Assembly (NCBI RefSeq): GCF_900109225.1
Contig: NZ_FNZK01000024.1
Location: 1-63,442, forward strand
Direction of reading: 5' to 3'
Source: Propionispira arboris
GTDB taxonomy: Bacteria; Bacillota; Negativicutes; Selenomonadales; Selenomonadaceae
Length of the DNA: 63,442 bases
In this document: positions 1-9,301 of the stretch, in pieces
Position numbering within the stretch: the first letter of the stretch is position 1
Layout: the number at the start of each line of letters is the position of its first letter
Translations under genes and position numbers: made by a program
Notes under the pieces: model-generated
The model's input: only the letters and a program-made list of their open reading frames with translations
The model's database searches: none
Told to the model about the DNA's origin: nothing

Positions 1-226
1 CATTTGTCATAAATCCGAATAAGATTGTTTTCAACATGCTGGTCGGGTTATACCTGATACGTCCAGCAAAGTGAGCTGGAACATTTTTCAGGTATTTCTC
101 CAAGTCGATTTCCTCCATAAATCGGTCAAAAACCAGCACGGGATCACAGATATTCAGATAATCTGAAATAAACAGTGGCAAAACTGCCTGTTTTGTTTTA
201 AAATAATGTATGTTTGAATTTTTCAT
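1..226 (-). CDS. IS1182-like transposase, N-terminal fragment cut by the window edge
   Basis: Read from the ATG at 226, the minus strand is open to base 1 with no stop (75 residues). The peptide has the N-terminal signature of IS1182/IS5-type DDE transposases: a DPVLVFDRFMEEIDLEKYL segment, then a GRIRYNPTSMLKTILFGFM block, which is the DUF772-type N-terminal domain preceding the catalytic core. The DDE catalytic residues would lie off the left edge, so intactness cannot be judged. The ribosome site is poor and a strong hairpin sits just upstream, as is common for IS elements. Family assignment to IS1182 is from memory of the motif; that it is a transposase is fairly sure. Confidence 0.75.
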   Translation of the reverse strand, partial: MKNSNIHYFKTKQAVLPLFISDYLNICDPVLVFDRFMEEIDLEKYLKNVPAHFAGRIRYNPTSMLKTILFGFMTN

Positions 227-246
227 GTGCTATGTAAAATTTTAAC

Positions 247-292
247 ACAAAAAGAGGATCAGCGGCTCTTTCGAGCTAGTGATCCTCTTTTG
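247..292 (-). terminator. Intrinsic terminator downstream of dctA
   Basis: A long stem (AAAGAGGATCA pairing with TGATCCTCTTT, continued by AGCGGCTC/GAGCTAGT with imperfections) is flanked by A and T runs on both sides, so it can stop transcription from either direction. It ends the dctA transcript and shields the adjoining transposase gene. Confidence 0.8.
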
Positions 293-339
293 TTTTTATA
301 GGGGCATTATTTCACAGCCCCTTTTTCATTCAATGAATT

Positions 340-1626
340 CTATACAGTATGAGCCGGCTCTACTTCCGGTTCTTTATGCTCATACATCACGTTTTGAAGC
401 TTTTCTACATCTAATTCATTTTCCCATTTTGCCACAACAAAGGTAGCAATTCCATTGCCAATGAGATTTGTAAGTGCACGACCTTGTGTCATAAAACGAT
501 CTACGCCAAAGATAAGGGCCAATGCGCCTACCGGAATGGAAGGAATGGTCGATAAGGTTGCCGCCAATACAATAAACCCACTGCCGGTAACACCCGAAGC
601 ACCTTTTGATGTTAAAAGCAAAACTGCAATAATTGTAAATTGCTGCATAAACGTAAGATCGGTATTCGTAGCCTGCGCTAAAAAGATAGCTGCAACTGTC
701 AAATAAATAGATGTCCCATCTAAATTAAATGAATAGCCCGTTGGTATAACAAGCCCTACAATCGATTTGGAGCAGCCAACTCGTTCCAATTTTTCCATCA
801 TACGAGGTAAAACACTTTCGGAAGATGCTGTACCAAACACGACCAATAATTCTTCTTTAAAATAAGCAATATATTTTGTAAAACTAATTCCTGCCCATTT
901 GGCAATCGGCCAAACAACCAAAACAATAAATAAGAAACAAGCAAAGTAAAAAGTTCCTAATAACTTCATCAAAGGACCTAAGGATGCAATCCCATATTTA
1001 CCGATTGTAAAAGCCATCGCCCCGAATGTACCAATTGGTGCCAAACGCATAATAAGATCAACAATACCAAAAAACACACGAGATACATCACCAATTACGC
1101 CTAAAAGCATTTTGCCTTTTTCACCAAACTTTGATAAAGCCCAGCCAAACATAACCGAAAATAAGAGGATCTGTAAAATTTCACCTTTCGCAAAACCATC
1201 CACTACGGTATTTGGAATAATATTCATAAAAAACTCACCGACCGTGTGGGTTTGCGCGCCCGTTGTGTACATTGCTACCGAGGCAGAGTCCAATGTACTA
1301 GCATCTACATTCATGCCAACCCCTGGTTGCAGCCAATTCACTAAAAAAATGCCAAAAAAAAGTGAACTCGTTGTAACCGCTTCAAAATAAAGCAAAGCTT
1401 TACCACCCACACGTCCAACTTTTTTCATATCGCCCATGCCTGCTATTCCACAAACAATTGTACAAAAAATAATTGGTCCAATAATCATTTTAATAAGTTT
1501 TATAAATGCATCCCCTAAAGGTTTCATACTTTCACCAACAGACGGATATAAATATCCCACTAAAATCCCAATGATAATAGACGCAAAAACCTGAAAATGC
1601 AATGATTTAAAAAAATCTTTTTTCAA
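340..1626 (-). CDS. dctA: C4-dicarboxylate:proton symporter DctA
   Basis: Inner-membrane symporter of the DAACS (SLC1) family importing succinate, fumarate and malate with protons. The protein shows the family layout: several N-terminal helices, the conserved [18 protein letters not shown] block, a serine-rich reentrant loop ([17 protein letters not shown]), the motif [14 protein letters not shown] and the late [12 protein letters not shown] loop that forms the substrate site. An upstream GTG at 1668 is possible, but the TTG at 1626 has GCAGGTG eight bases before it and gives the family-typical length of 428 residues and N terminus, so I use it. It stands alone as a single-gene unit with its own terminator. 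With fumC elsewhere in the window it fits C4-acid metabolism, but no direct link is visible. Confidence 0.93.
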   Translation of the reverse strand: MKKDFFKSLHFQVFASIIIGILVGYLYPSVGESMKPLGDAFIKLIKMIIGPIIFCTIVCGIAGMGDMKKVGRVGGKALLYFEAVTTSSLFFGIFLVNWLQPGVGMNVDASTLDSASVAMYTTGAQTHTVGEFFMNIIPNTVVDGFAKGEILQILLFSVMFGWALSKFGEKGKMLLGVIGDVSRVFFGIVDLIMRLAPIGTFGAMAFTIGKYGIASLGPLMKLLGTFYFACFLFIVLVVWPIAKWAGISFTKYIAYFKEELLVVFGTASSESVLPRMMEKLERVGCSKSIVGLVIPTGYSFNLDGTSIYLTVAAIFLAQATNTDLTFMQQFTIIAVLLLTSKGASGVTGSGFIVLAATLSTIPSIPVGALALIFGVDRFMTQGRALTNLIGNGIATFVVAKWENELDVEKLQNVMYEHKEPEVEPAHTV

Positions 1627-1983
1627 AATGACTACACCTGCTTTCAGCTCATATGAATTCGTATACACATAAAACCTGTTACATATCTTCCTATAAAAAC
1701 TATCGCGCTATATATGAAAGTGCTTATATTCACAAATTGGCGCATTCTGCTGCTTTGCAAAAAGTCTTCTTAGAATATCGGCCTCCTTTTACGCTTAACC
1801 CATTAAAATTGTCTTTATCGATAGAATTAAACTATCAAAGCGATGCTTTCACGTTATTATACGCCTAAAATAAAAAAAATACCACCCAGTTTCATAGCAT
1901 TTTCTAATAAATTTTTTCATTTTATACACAATACACAAAAAAATCGTTAAAAGTATTATATTTTCTGATAATCAGCCATTATT
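1627..1983. other. Gene-free AT-rich spacer upstream of dctA
   Basis: About 360 bases without a credible gene; the open frames here lack ribosome sites and family resemblance. It must contain the dctA promoter on the minus strand, but I could not single out a convincing -35/-10 pair or a two-component (DctR-type) binding site. Confidence 0.5.
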
Positions 1984-2031
1984 AAAAAAAATAAAAGTTA
2001 GAGACGAAAAACATCTCCAGCTTTTATTTTA
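1984..2031 (-). terminator. Intrinsic terminator of the CHAP gene
   Basis: On the minus strand AAAATAAAAGCTGGAGA pairs with TCTCTAACTTTTATTTT around a T-rich loop and runs into a T tract, immediately after the stop at 2038. Confidence 0.8.
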
Positions 2032-2037
2032 ATCAAT

Positions 2038-3012
2038 CTATTTATTGATGCTATTTGTTGGAAGCCCTAAAGGGTTTTGCCTTACTGGCAAAATACACCC
2101 AAGCAGCAGATAGCCTTCTTTATCCGGCTTTTGCAAATCACTTGTTGTTACAGTTTCGCGAAAAGGTGACAAATCGCTTTTTCGTAAGTCAAGCGTAAGC
2201 AAATCTTTCTTGATCGCACAGATAAGACCAACCTTAACTAATTTGTCCACTGGGTTATATTGTATCGTGATTGTGCCGATTTGTACTTCATTACAGTCTA
2301 AAGCCGTCACCCAGCCTGCCGCCTGAGCATTTTGAATCCATTCTTTCACATTACCAGTCCAATTGGCTCCAGGAGCTGGTGCTATTTTATCAAATTCCTT
2401 AATCATATATGTTGGCGCCCAATATTCTTTGAAGCTCTTATAACGAGGTTCTTTCGTCTTCAGCTGATCCACAGAAGACACTGTATATTTATCTGGATTT
2501 TGCTCATAGTCACTTTGTCGTACCGGCCAGATATATCCCATAAATTTTTTATTATCCATTTTCAAAAGATCACTATATAAAATAGAACGTATGCTGATTT
2601 TATTCCAGCCATCCGTCACTGGTGATTGATGGCTTTCCCCGCCAAAATTATACACAGCCGTTCCCGTAGTAGTTCCTACGTTCATTTCTTCCACTATAAT
2701 ACGATTTGCCAAAACTCGCCTTACGATTGCAACATGACCGCCATCACGTTTAAGTCCCTGCCACTCAACAATAGCACCTGGTATCACATCTCGAACGCTC
2801 GTCTTAACAACCCAGCCTGCCTGCCTTGCCTGCAGTACCCAATCATAATTGTATTTCAACCAATTTACGCCTGGTTGAGGTGCAATTTTTTCAAATTCCT
2901 GGGCAGCATACTTTGCACAAATTCCATCAGGCAGTCCCTGCCAGCTGGCACCATATGCACTAGCATAAAAGCAAGCAAAAAAAACTCCTATAAATACAAG
3001 AACCTTCTGCAT
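2038..3012 (-). CDS. Secreted tandem-CHAP-domain protein, second domain degenerate
   Basis: Residues 1-22 form a signal peptide (hydrophobic core, then SAYGA), so the protein is exported. Residues about 27-115 look like a CHAP amidohydrolase/peptidase domain: candidate catalytic Cys32 in GICAKYAAQEF and His93 in GGHVAIV, followed by a VEEMN strand that could carry the third residue. Residues about 195-270 repeat the same architecture (KEFDKIAPAPGANW against QEFEKIAPQPGVNW; both halves end with a LPVRQ or WPVRQ motif), but the Cys position is Ala199 and the His position is Lys260, so this copy should be inactive. Likely role: peptidoglycan or peptide cleavage in the periplasm, with the second domain binding or structural. 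Ribosome site GAGGTG precedes the ATG. Substrate unknown. Confidence 0.7.
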   Translation of the reverse strand: MQKVLVFIGVFFACFYASAYGASWQGLPDGICAKYAAQEFEKIAPQPGVNWLKYNYDWVLQARQAGWVVKTSVRDVIPGAIVEWQGLKRDGGHVAIVRRVLANRIIVEEMNVGTTTGTAVYNFGGESHQSPVTDGWNKISIRSILYSDLLKMDNKKFMGYIWPVRQSDYEQNPDKYTVSSVDQLKTKEPRYKSFKEYWAPTYMIKEFDKIAPAPGANWTGNVKEWIQNAQAAGWVTALDCNEVQIGTITIQYNPVDKLVKVGLICAIKKDLLTLDLRKSDLSPFRETVTTSDLQKPDKEGYLLLGCILPVRQNPLGLPTNSINK

Positions 3013-3387
3013 AACAAAACACCTCTGTCCTACTACATCTCCCCTTATTCAAAATCAATACGAAATAATTACAATCAATTCAAAACAAAGGATGTTATTA
3101 TCTAGAATACCACATCAAAGCCCTTTTGTCCTTCTAAGATATTTTTTATTTTCCTGTTGAAAATTTACAAACTATAGCTAGATGAATAATCTTACGTAAG
3201 AATTATGAAAAAACTATTTATTTTAACGAAAAAAGCAAAATCGTGTAATATTATTTCAGCATATTTATGATTTTTTATTCAATATTGAAACAGCACTCCA
3301 AAAGGTGTTAAATCTATAGAATACCTTTTAGCTCAGTGCTATAGTGTAAACTAGTATATTCATAAATAAATTGAGGTGATCTACAAC
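3013..3387. promoter_or_regulatory. Divergent intergenic region with a leader hairpin before the acyltransferase
   Basis: No gene is seen. From 3292 to 3340 two nested inverted repeats (AGCACT/AGTGCT outside, AAAAGGTGTT/AATACCTTTT inside) form a long hairpin or cruciform 48 bases before the acyltransferase start. No T tract follows, so it is not a simple terminator. A small palindrome CTTACGTAAG lies near 3191. Function unknown; a transcript-leader or DNA-binding role are both possible. Confidence 0.45.
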
Positions 3388-4595
3388 ATGTCAAGGTTTT
3401 TAGGATTGGATGGTATAAGAACCATTGCCTGCTTGCTGGTAGTTTTTCATCACATGGTACAACGTTTTGGTGTACCAGCAACCAATGAATTTTTAGCGGC
3501 GCTCCAGCGAGCTTTTTGGATTACAGCACCATCCGGCGTCAGTATTTTTTTGTTTTAAGCGGCACCTTGCTTGCCTATCCTTTTTGGAAGCACTATTTAG
3601 ACAATCAACCGCTGCCGAATTTACGAGAGTATACCTTGCGACGGGCCGCTCGTATTGTACCTGGGTTTTATCTTGTCATAGCCGCGTCTCTGTTATTGGA
3701 AATGTTATTTTTGCCAAATTCACCAAACCGCCTTTTGCGCTTCCTAACTGCCCTTACGTTTACTGGTGGATTCCATTATACAACGTTTTTCCCTGTACCA
3801 GAACTAAACGGTCCCTTATGGTCCATTAGTTTTGAGGTTTTTTCATATATACTTCTGCCATTTTTCATGACTGGCTTATTTTACTTAGGAAAACGCCATA
3901 CCTTTCGCAAAGCCCTGTATTATTGGTTTATTGTATTGCTGGTAATTTTTGGTTTAAACAGCCTCATTCAAATGTATTGCCAGCCGGATAACATTAACCG
4001 GGGCTGGCAATATGGTGTTGTGGGGGGCGCCAAATATTGGATGCCGAATTACAATCCAATTGGGTTTTTCGCTCACTATATAATCGGAATTTTTGCTGCG
4101 GGCTTTTTGGTATGGTTCAGTAAACATCAAATAATTCGAGAAAAATTAGCTGGTTTTCATTTTTTTGATTTACTTTCCCTTGTTGGACTTTTTTCATTTA
4201 TAATGATTTTATGGACACAAAAAACAACCCCTGATTTTGGTTTCAGCTGGCAAAATCAACCATATTATTATCCATTTCTTGCTTTAAGCATAGGAATAGT
4301 CGTTGCAACAGTTCCTTATAGTAAAATTATTGGTCATATTCTAGATAACCCATTTTCTCGTTATACCGCTAAAATTTCCTTTGGCATTTACATTTGGCAT
4401 TATATTATCATGACACTTGTAATGGTATTTGCTGCACCAAACCATATTCCATCTCCCCTCAAAGATTTTTCCAGCTGGATCACTATTATGGGAATTTCTT
4501 TACTCTTAACCTATGCAATTGCTTCTTTATCATGGTACTACCTAGAAAAACCTATTTTGGATTTTGCCCATCAAAAGTTTAAACATCCCAAATAA
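3388..4595 (+). pseudogene. OafA/YrhL-type acyltransferase 3, interrupted by a one-base frameshift in a T tract
   Basis: Integral membrane acyltransferase-3 family, which O-acetylates cell-surface sugars such as LPS O-antigen. The start frame gives FLGLDGIRTIACLLVVFHHM (R and H of the family active-site helix) and runs to GVSIF, then meets a stop at 3556. The family motif continues in the next frame as FFVLSGTLLAYPF through to the C-terminal SWYYLEKPIL. The break lies in seven T at 3545-3551; one more T would restore the standard GVSIFFVLSG reading. The ATG at 3388 with GAGGTG nine bases upstream is preferred to an upstream GTG. It may be a true pseudogene, a phase-variable gene or a sequencing error; the rest of the frame is intact, which favours a recent change or error. 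Confidence 0.85.
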
Positions 4596-4641
4596 AAAAG
4601 AGGCTGTACATCTGCAAATAAATCTGCGGCTGCACAGCCCT
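4594..4641 (-). terminator. Terminator of the MFS gene, shared with the acyltransferase
   Basis: GGCTGTACA...TGCACAGCC with an inner TCTGCA/TGC pairing, followed on the minus strand by a run of T. It lies between convergent genes. Confidence 0.75.
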
Positions 4642-4680
4642 TGTTGTATAAAGATATAGTTTATAGCAAGGAAAAATTGT

Positions 4681-5871
4681 TCATGCTTTATTTTTTTGTT
4701 CTGTAAGATAATAAACAAAGGCAGCCAGCGGCATGCTCAGCCCAATTATAGATGTAAAAAACCATCCATACTGTGCATAAGACCAGCCGCCTATAGCAGA
4801 ACCAACCGCTCCGCCGAGGAAAAATATTGCCATAAAAATACCATTCAGCCGGCCTCGTATTTCACTTCCTAAAGAATAAATAGCTCGCTGTCCTAAAATT
4901 AAATTTCCAGAAACCGCCATATCTAACACAATAGCAGCCACAACCAAAATAGGTAAAGCAAAAACCGTATCTTGCAAAAAATGTGTTAACAAAAAGGCGA
5001 ATGATCCAAGTATAAAAGCTGCCCCCGTCAAGCAACGTGTCCATCCTCGGTCAGCAAGTCTTCCCGCAATTGGAGCGGCAAGCGCACCAGCAACTCCAGC
5101 TAAAGAAAACAAAGCTATACCATTTTGTGATAAAGCAAACGCATCTACCAGCCACAAAGGCATAACAGTCCAAAAAAGACTAAAGGCACTGAATAAAAAA
5201 GCTTGGTAGATGGCACGACGTCTTAAAATAGAAATTGTTGTAAAAAGGCCCCATAACGATTTGATCAGTTGTCCATACTTCATCGTAGGTACTGGCTTTC
5301 GTTCAGGAAGATATTTTCTAAGCATGACCATGATCAATACAATCAAAACTGCCGCTAAAATAAAGACTGCGTTCCAATCCCAGGCTGCCGTAATAAAGCT
5401 GGCTACTGGTCTGGCCAGCATAATACCAAATAGTAAACCACTCATTACATTTCCTACAGCCCGACCGCGTTGCTCATCGGAGCTGAGATACGCCGCATAC
5501 GGAACTAAAATTTGAACAGCAACCGCACCTATTCCAATAAAAAAAGATGCGATGAAAAATATGTTTGCTGTTGGAATTACGACGAGAGCCACCAATGCCA
5601 GTAACAGAATCACCAATACGGACAAAATTAATTTTCTATTTTCGATCAGATCACTCAACGGCACGATAAACAGAAGCCCTAGTCCATAACCAATTTGTGT
5701 CAACGTAACAATCATTCCTGATAGCTGTGGTGAAATGCCTAACGCTAGGCTGATTGGTCCGATGAGCGGCTGCGCAAAATATAAATTTGCTACAATAACA
5801 CCACAGGCTATTGCCAGCATAAGCATCAACCACTGCGGAATTTTTTGATTTTCCTGAGATTTTATATTCAT
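4681..5871 (-). CDS. MFS drug/metabolite efflux transporter (DHA1 type)
   Basis: Twelve predicted membrane helices in two halves. The N half shows NLYFAQPLIGPISLALGIS, the signature of the YnfM/YgaY-like MFS branch, and the loop 2-3 motif is degenerate (PLSDLIENRK). Length of 396 residues is usual. It is divergent from a TetR regulator across a large palindromic operator, so it is very probably the efflux pump that this regulator represses and that an unknown toxic ligand induces. Ribosome site AGAGGT precedes the ATG. Substrate cannot be read from the sequence. Confidence 0.88.
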   Translation of the reverse strand: MNIKSQENQKIPQWLMLMLAIACGVIVANLYFAQPLIGPISLALGISPQLSGMIVTLTQIGYGLGLLFIVPLSDLIENRKLILSVLVILLLALVALVVIPTANIFFIASFFIGIGAVAVQILVPYAAYLSSDEQRGRAVGNVMSGLLFGIMLARPVASFITAAWDWNAVFILAAVLIVLIMVMLRKYLPERKPVPTMKYGQLIKSLWGLFTTISILRRRAIYQAFLFSAFSLFWTVMPLWLVDAFALSQNGIALFSLAGVAGALAAPIAGRLADRGWTRCLTGAAFILGSFAFLLTHFLQDTVFALPILVVAAIVLDMAVSGNLILGQRAIYSLGSEIRGRLNGIFMAIFFLGGAVGSAIGGWSYAQYGWFFTSIIGLSMPLAAFVYYLTEQKNKA

Positions 5872-5900
5872 TATTCCTACCTCTATTCATTATTATTTCT

Positions 5901-5963
5901 TTTACAAAACTGAACGTTTAGTTTTATTAATTTAATAATAAACTAAACGTTCAGTTTTGTAAA
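5901..5963. promoter_or_regulatory. Double palindromic operator between MFS and TetR genes
   Basis: Two arms of 26 bases (5901-5926 and 5938-5963) are near-perfect reverse complements. Each arm itself contains a TetR-type half palindrome, CTGAACGTTTAG and CTAAACGTTCAG. This is the expected architecture for a TetR-family dimer-pair operator controlling both divergent promoters. Confidence 0.8.
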
Positions 5964-6054
5964 GTATTTTTTTATTCGCTTTCCAAATTTAATTTTATTT
6001 TATATAATGTACGTATAGTTTTATAATACAGGCCATAAATTGGGAGGTATTTTA

Positions 6055-6654
6055 TTGAATAAAAAAACTGGACGCCCCCGTAGTGCACAGACAGAACAAG
6101 CTATACTAGCCGCTTCCTATGATTTACTGCTCGAAAATAATTTTGCTGCGATAACCGTTGATAAAATAGCGGAACGAGCCAAAGTTAGTAAAGCCACAAT
6201 CTATAAATGGTGGCCAAATAAAGCCGCGGTAATCATGGACAGCTTTATGGCAACGGCTTCGGCAAAACTTCCGCCGCCTGATACTGGATCAGCGATTAAA
6301 GATATTACGCTGCAGGCAACAAACTTGGCAAATTTTTTAAATACGCACGAAGGTAAAATCTTAACTGCCTTAATTGGTCATGGACAATCCGATACCGGCC
6401 TGGCAGAAGCTTACTTACAACGCTATTTCAAGCCACGTCGTCTTGATTCTCATCATATTTTAAAACGAGGCATTGCCTCGGGTGAATTTAGGGCAGATAT
6501 CGATATTGAGTTATCAATTGATTTGATTTATGCCCCAATTTTTTATCGATTGTTAATAACTCATGAACCAGTGAACGATCGATTCGTTAATAAAGTAATA
6601 CAGACCTTACTGTTAGGCATTCAAGGCGCACTACAAGAAAAAGAACATAAATAA
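6055..6654 (+). CDS. TetR/AcrR-family repressor
   Basis: The N terminus is a TetR helix-turn-helix: ITVDKIAERAKVSKATIYKWWPNKAAV at about residues 35-60, preceded by the basic GRPRSAQTEQAIL. The C-terminal helical half is a ligand pocket of TetR_C_11 style. The TTG at 6055 is chosen because GGGAGGT sits six bases before it; an upstream TTG would overlap that site. It is divergent from the MFS pump and presumably binds the operator between them and represses both itself and the pump. Confidence 0.88.
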   Translation: MNKKTGRPRSAQTEQAILAASYDLLLENNFAAITVDKIAERAKVSKATIYKWWPNKAAVIMDSFMATASAKLPPPDTGSAIKDITLQATNLANFLNTHEGKILTALIGHGQSDTGLAEAYLQRYFKPRRLDSHHILKRGIASGEFRADIDIELSIDLIYAPIFYRLLITHEPVNDRFVNKVIQTLLLGIQGALQEKEHK

Positions 6655-6655
6655 C

Positions 6656-6702
6656 AAAAAGATAACTCGTATTCTATAAAAGAATTATGAGTTATCTTTT
6701 TT
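6656..6702. terminator. Bidirectional terminator between tetR and the HD-GYP gene
   Basis: AAAAGATAACTC pairs with GAGTTATCTTTT, flanked by A and T runs, directly after the TetR stop. Confidence 0.8.
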
Positions 6703-6741
6703 AGTTTCACTACACCTTACGGTATCTACTAAAATGAATTA

Positions 6742-7818
6742 TCAAAATGGTGATATCATTTTTGCAATATGAATATTTGTATTTTTGGATAAATCAATAA
6801 ATTCTCCATCCAATGTTTTTACAATCGGTAAGCTATAGGCACTAGAATTAAAAAAGACGATTTGCGCTTCTTTTCCATTCGAAAGCATAATCCGATTGTT
6901 AAGCAAGCTGTTCTTTATTTGGCCAATAAAAATCATGCAAATTTTCAAATCAAATTTATCAAACATACCTGCCGTAAGTGTATCTAAGACAGGAAATGGA
7001 TTATTACACGTATCCTTATAAGCTACATTATGAAAAAAATCAGCTACGCCAATGACTCTGGCATAAGGGTGAATCTTATCGCCTTGTGCACCAGTTGGAT
7101 ATCCACCACCATCCGAACGTTCTCGGTGCTGTACAATCCCCAAAATAACCTGATTGGAAAGGCCTTGTGTCTTTTTTAGCAACGCTGCTGTTTTTGCAAA
7201 ATCAGTTTTTGTCCGCAAATCATCAATTGAATGCATTGATAAATTCCCTATATCGTGCAGCAAACTTGCCATGACAACGCCCGCAATATCAGCTTCACTC
7301 CACTTTAGCTGATGGGCAATCATCCCTGAAAAATAAGCTACCATAACAGAATGACGAGGAATAAAGTCGGTCAATGTCGCTTGGTTAATAAGTAAGGCAT
7401 TCATCACTTCAAAACTATGAACCGGACTAATTGCCGAACAAATAAGCTGCACTGAATTTCTTATCTGTGCAACCGGAATAATATCAAATTTACGAACAAT
7501 ATCAAAATTCACGCCTACCGTTTGAACAATTTCATTCTGCTCATTTAAACAAGCTAAACACTCTAGACTTTCAGTCGGTCTTTCTGTTAACGTTTCCACT
7601 GGTTCAGCCTCTGCTTCGGTTGAATCAACAAAAACACTTTGGACATCCCAAGTTATCAATAAAGTGATATGTCGCGGTGTCAGGTCTACACCTTTACCGA
7701 GTAATACCTTTCCATTTAGTGAAAGTGCCGCATCCGCCAAAATCATTCCTGGTATCAAATTGTCTACTGGCATTAATTTAGCTGCCATACATCCATGTCT
7801 CCCTTCAATCAAGAGCAT
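6742..7818 (-). CDS. HD-GYP domain protein, probable cyclic-di-GMP phosphodiesterase
   Basis: The N-terminal part (about 1-120) is an uncharacterised region of the type often found before HD-GYP domains (LIPGMILADAALSLNGKVLLGKG). Residues about 150-290 hold the HD-GYP core: HDIGN (family usually HDIGK), HRERSDGGGYPTG and ARVIGVADFFHNV. The HD pair, the second His and the GYP triplet are present; the Asn in place of Lys is a minor departure. The expected role is hydrolysis of c-di-GMP, hence motility or biofilm control. The ATG at 7818 has GAGGG six bases before it; a later ATG at 7788 has AAGGGAG and gives MAAKLMPVDN, equally plausible. No dedicated neighbour. Confidence 0.82.
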   Translation of the reverse strand: MLLIEGRHGCMAAKLMPVDNLIPGMILADAALSLNGKVLLGKGVDLTPRHITLLITWDVQSVFVDSTEAEAEPVETLTERPTESLECLACLNEQNEIVQTVGVNFDIVRKFDIIPVAQIRNSVQLICSAISPVHSFEVMNALLINQATLTDFIPRHSVMVAYFSGMIAHQLKWSEADIAGVVMASLLHDIGNLSMHSIDDLRTKTDFAKTAALLKKTQGLSNQVILGIVQHRERSDGGGYPTGAQGDKIHPYARVIGVADFFHNVAYKDTCNNPFPVLDTLTAGMFDKFDLKICMIFIGQIKNSLLNNRIMLSNGKEAQIVFFNSSAYSLPIVKTLDGEFIDLSKNTNIHIAKMISPF

Positions 7819-7858
7819 TGATATCCCTCAATGCACAGCAAAATCAATATTATATATT

Positions 7859-8005
7859 TATATATAATGCATTAAAGAAATTATAACGTATTAGGCTGTC
7901 AGGAATTGGCTATAGGGCATCGTTTACGTCCTCCATAATGCCACTCAACCCTATATCCAATTCCTGACGATTGCCATATAAAATATTTAATTCAATTCTA
8001 TATAG
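7859..8005. repeat. MITE-like dispersed repeat, copy A (full length, reverse orientation)
   Basis: Ends in short inverted repeats (TATATAATGCATTAAA at one end, CTATATAGAATTG region at the other). The core 7908-7968 is a long hairpin with arms of 20 bases (GTCAGGAATTGG then CTATAGGG against CCCTATATCCAATTCCTGAC) around a loop containing CCACTCAACC. The reverse complement matches copy B at 34684-34827 over most of its length. It fills most of the gene-free 7819-8161 interval. Confidence 0.75.
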
Positions 8006-8161
8006 AGAGATACTTCAATTCTATTAATTACCTAAATACAGTTCAATCGCTTCAATATAGTTATCGGTTGTTTTGCAAAATACTTAATAAAAATTCATTT
8101 TTCATACAAAAAATAGAACTTTTGTCTAGCTTATCATAAACCATCAAAATAAAAGAGCCCT

Positions 8162-9301
8162 TTACACCGCGCAAATCCCATATTTCGGCAGCAATTCATT
8201 TAAGATATAGGTGCGGTGAATTTGCAAAGCATCATGAAATAATTTCCAATCCGACAGAAGAAAAGCATCGCTATATTCGACAGTCTGCTCAAGTTGATGA
8301 ACATCCAATTCTGTTCCCAACGCCAGATATTCCCATGATTTTTCACCTTGCTTATAATATTCTGGAATTTCATCAACACCAGGAATCGAATGACTATTTA
8401 TTTCTCGCTGCCAGTCAGTATGCCGCACCTCTGTTTCATGACCCGTAAAATTGGTAAATGTTTTCCGCAAAATTTGTTCTTGTTCCGCCGAAAGCCCAAT
8501 AGTCGTATCAAACATTGTTTCAATATCTTCAGGAATCGTGCCTTGTTTGAATAAACATAGTGTTTTATAAATATGGTTCGCTGCATCAATAAAAATCTCT
8601 ATGTTATTGCGCTTCATAAAGTTTTCCGTTCCGGCGCCCGGATTTCTGCCATCTTCATATTCAAAAGACCATTCGCTCACATAAGGTAAATCCGGATATG
8701 TGAATACAGCCCCATGACCGAGTGGCAGATATTTATTGATCCAAGCATGGGTTTTATCTTCCGCTTTAAGAATAAATTCATCAACAGTTTTTATAATTCC
8801 GGTACCACTTTCTTTATATTGCAGATTTTTTATTTGGTTCTTTTTACTGATGATCCCTGAAAACCCTTGATGTGCCCAGCTATCGGCATAGATATGCAGG
8901 GTAATACCCAAACGATGCAGCTCTGTTCGGCTGCCTTTTTGCTTTAGGCATTCCAATATCATTTCACGACCTACATAGCTGTTGGGATAGCAAATCAAGC
9001 GATCTGTCATGTCTTGTTCCGCTGCCTGTCCAGCAGGTAAGCCTAAGTTTCCTGGTAAAAAATGAAAAGGAACCCATACAAACTGATCTTCAATTTCATT
9101 TATATTATGGCATAGATCAAAAGCTGAATGAGCTGAACTCACCCTGGAAAACATTGCTCCATTGGTAAATTTGACGACACCAGAGTGAATGGCATCATCA
9201 ACATATTGTGAGCTATGCGCTATCGTATCCGATTCAACTGCACTATAGCCTGCCCATTGTGCTAAAACATAAACTACATCATAATGGAAATCTTTTTGCA
9301 T
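8162..9301 (-). CDS. DUF6765-like protein, possible metal-dependent hydrolase
   Basis: 379 residues, soluble, no signal peptide. Starts MQKDFHYDVVYVLAQWAGYS followed by IAHSSQYVDDA; a central HRLGITLHIYADSWAHQGFSG carries closely spaced His/Asp residues reminiscent of the zinc ligands of the phospholipase C/P1 nuclease fold. I associate it with the DUF6765 family of uncharacterised proteins from memory of the N-terminal pattern; no function is established. Ribosome site AAGGGAG precedes the ATG. It diverges from the ugp operon and shares the upstream region that holds PhoP-like boxes, so a phosphate-related role is conceivable but unproven. Confidence 0.6.
   Translation of the reverse strand: MQKDFHYDVVYVLAQWAGYSAVESDTIAHSSQYVDDAIHSGVVKFTNGAMFSRVSSAHSAFDLCHNINEIEDQFVWVPFHFLPGNLGLPAGQAAEQDMTDRLICYPNSYVGREMILECLKQKGSRTELHRLGITLHIYADSWAHQGFSGIISKKNQIKNLQYKESGTGIIKTVDEFILKAEDKTHAWINKYLPLGHGAVFTYPDLPYVSEWSFEYEDGRNPGAGTENFMKRNNIEIFIDAANHIYKTLCLFKQGTIPEDIETMFDTTIGLSAEQEQILRKTFTNFTGHETEVRHTDWQREINSHSIPGVDEIPEYYKQGEKSWEYLALGTELDVHQLEQTVEYSDAFLLSDWKLFHDALQIHRTYILNELLPKYGICAV

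Noticed and set aside
455-1390. Plus-strand open frames opposite dctA
   Set aside because: Shadows of the dctA coding strand with no family resemblance or ribosome site.
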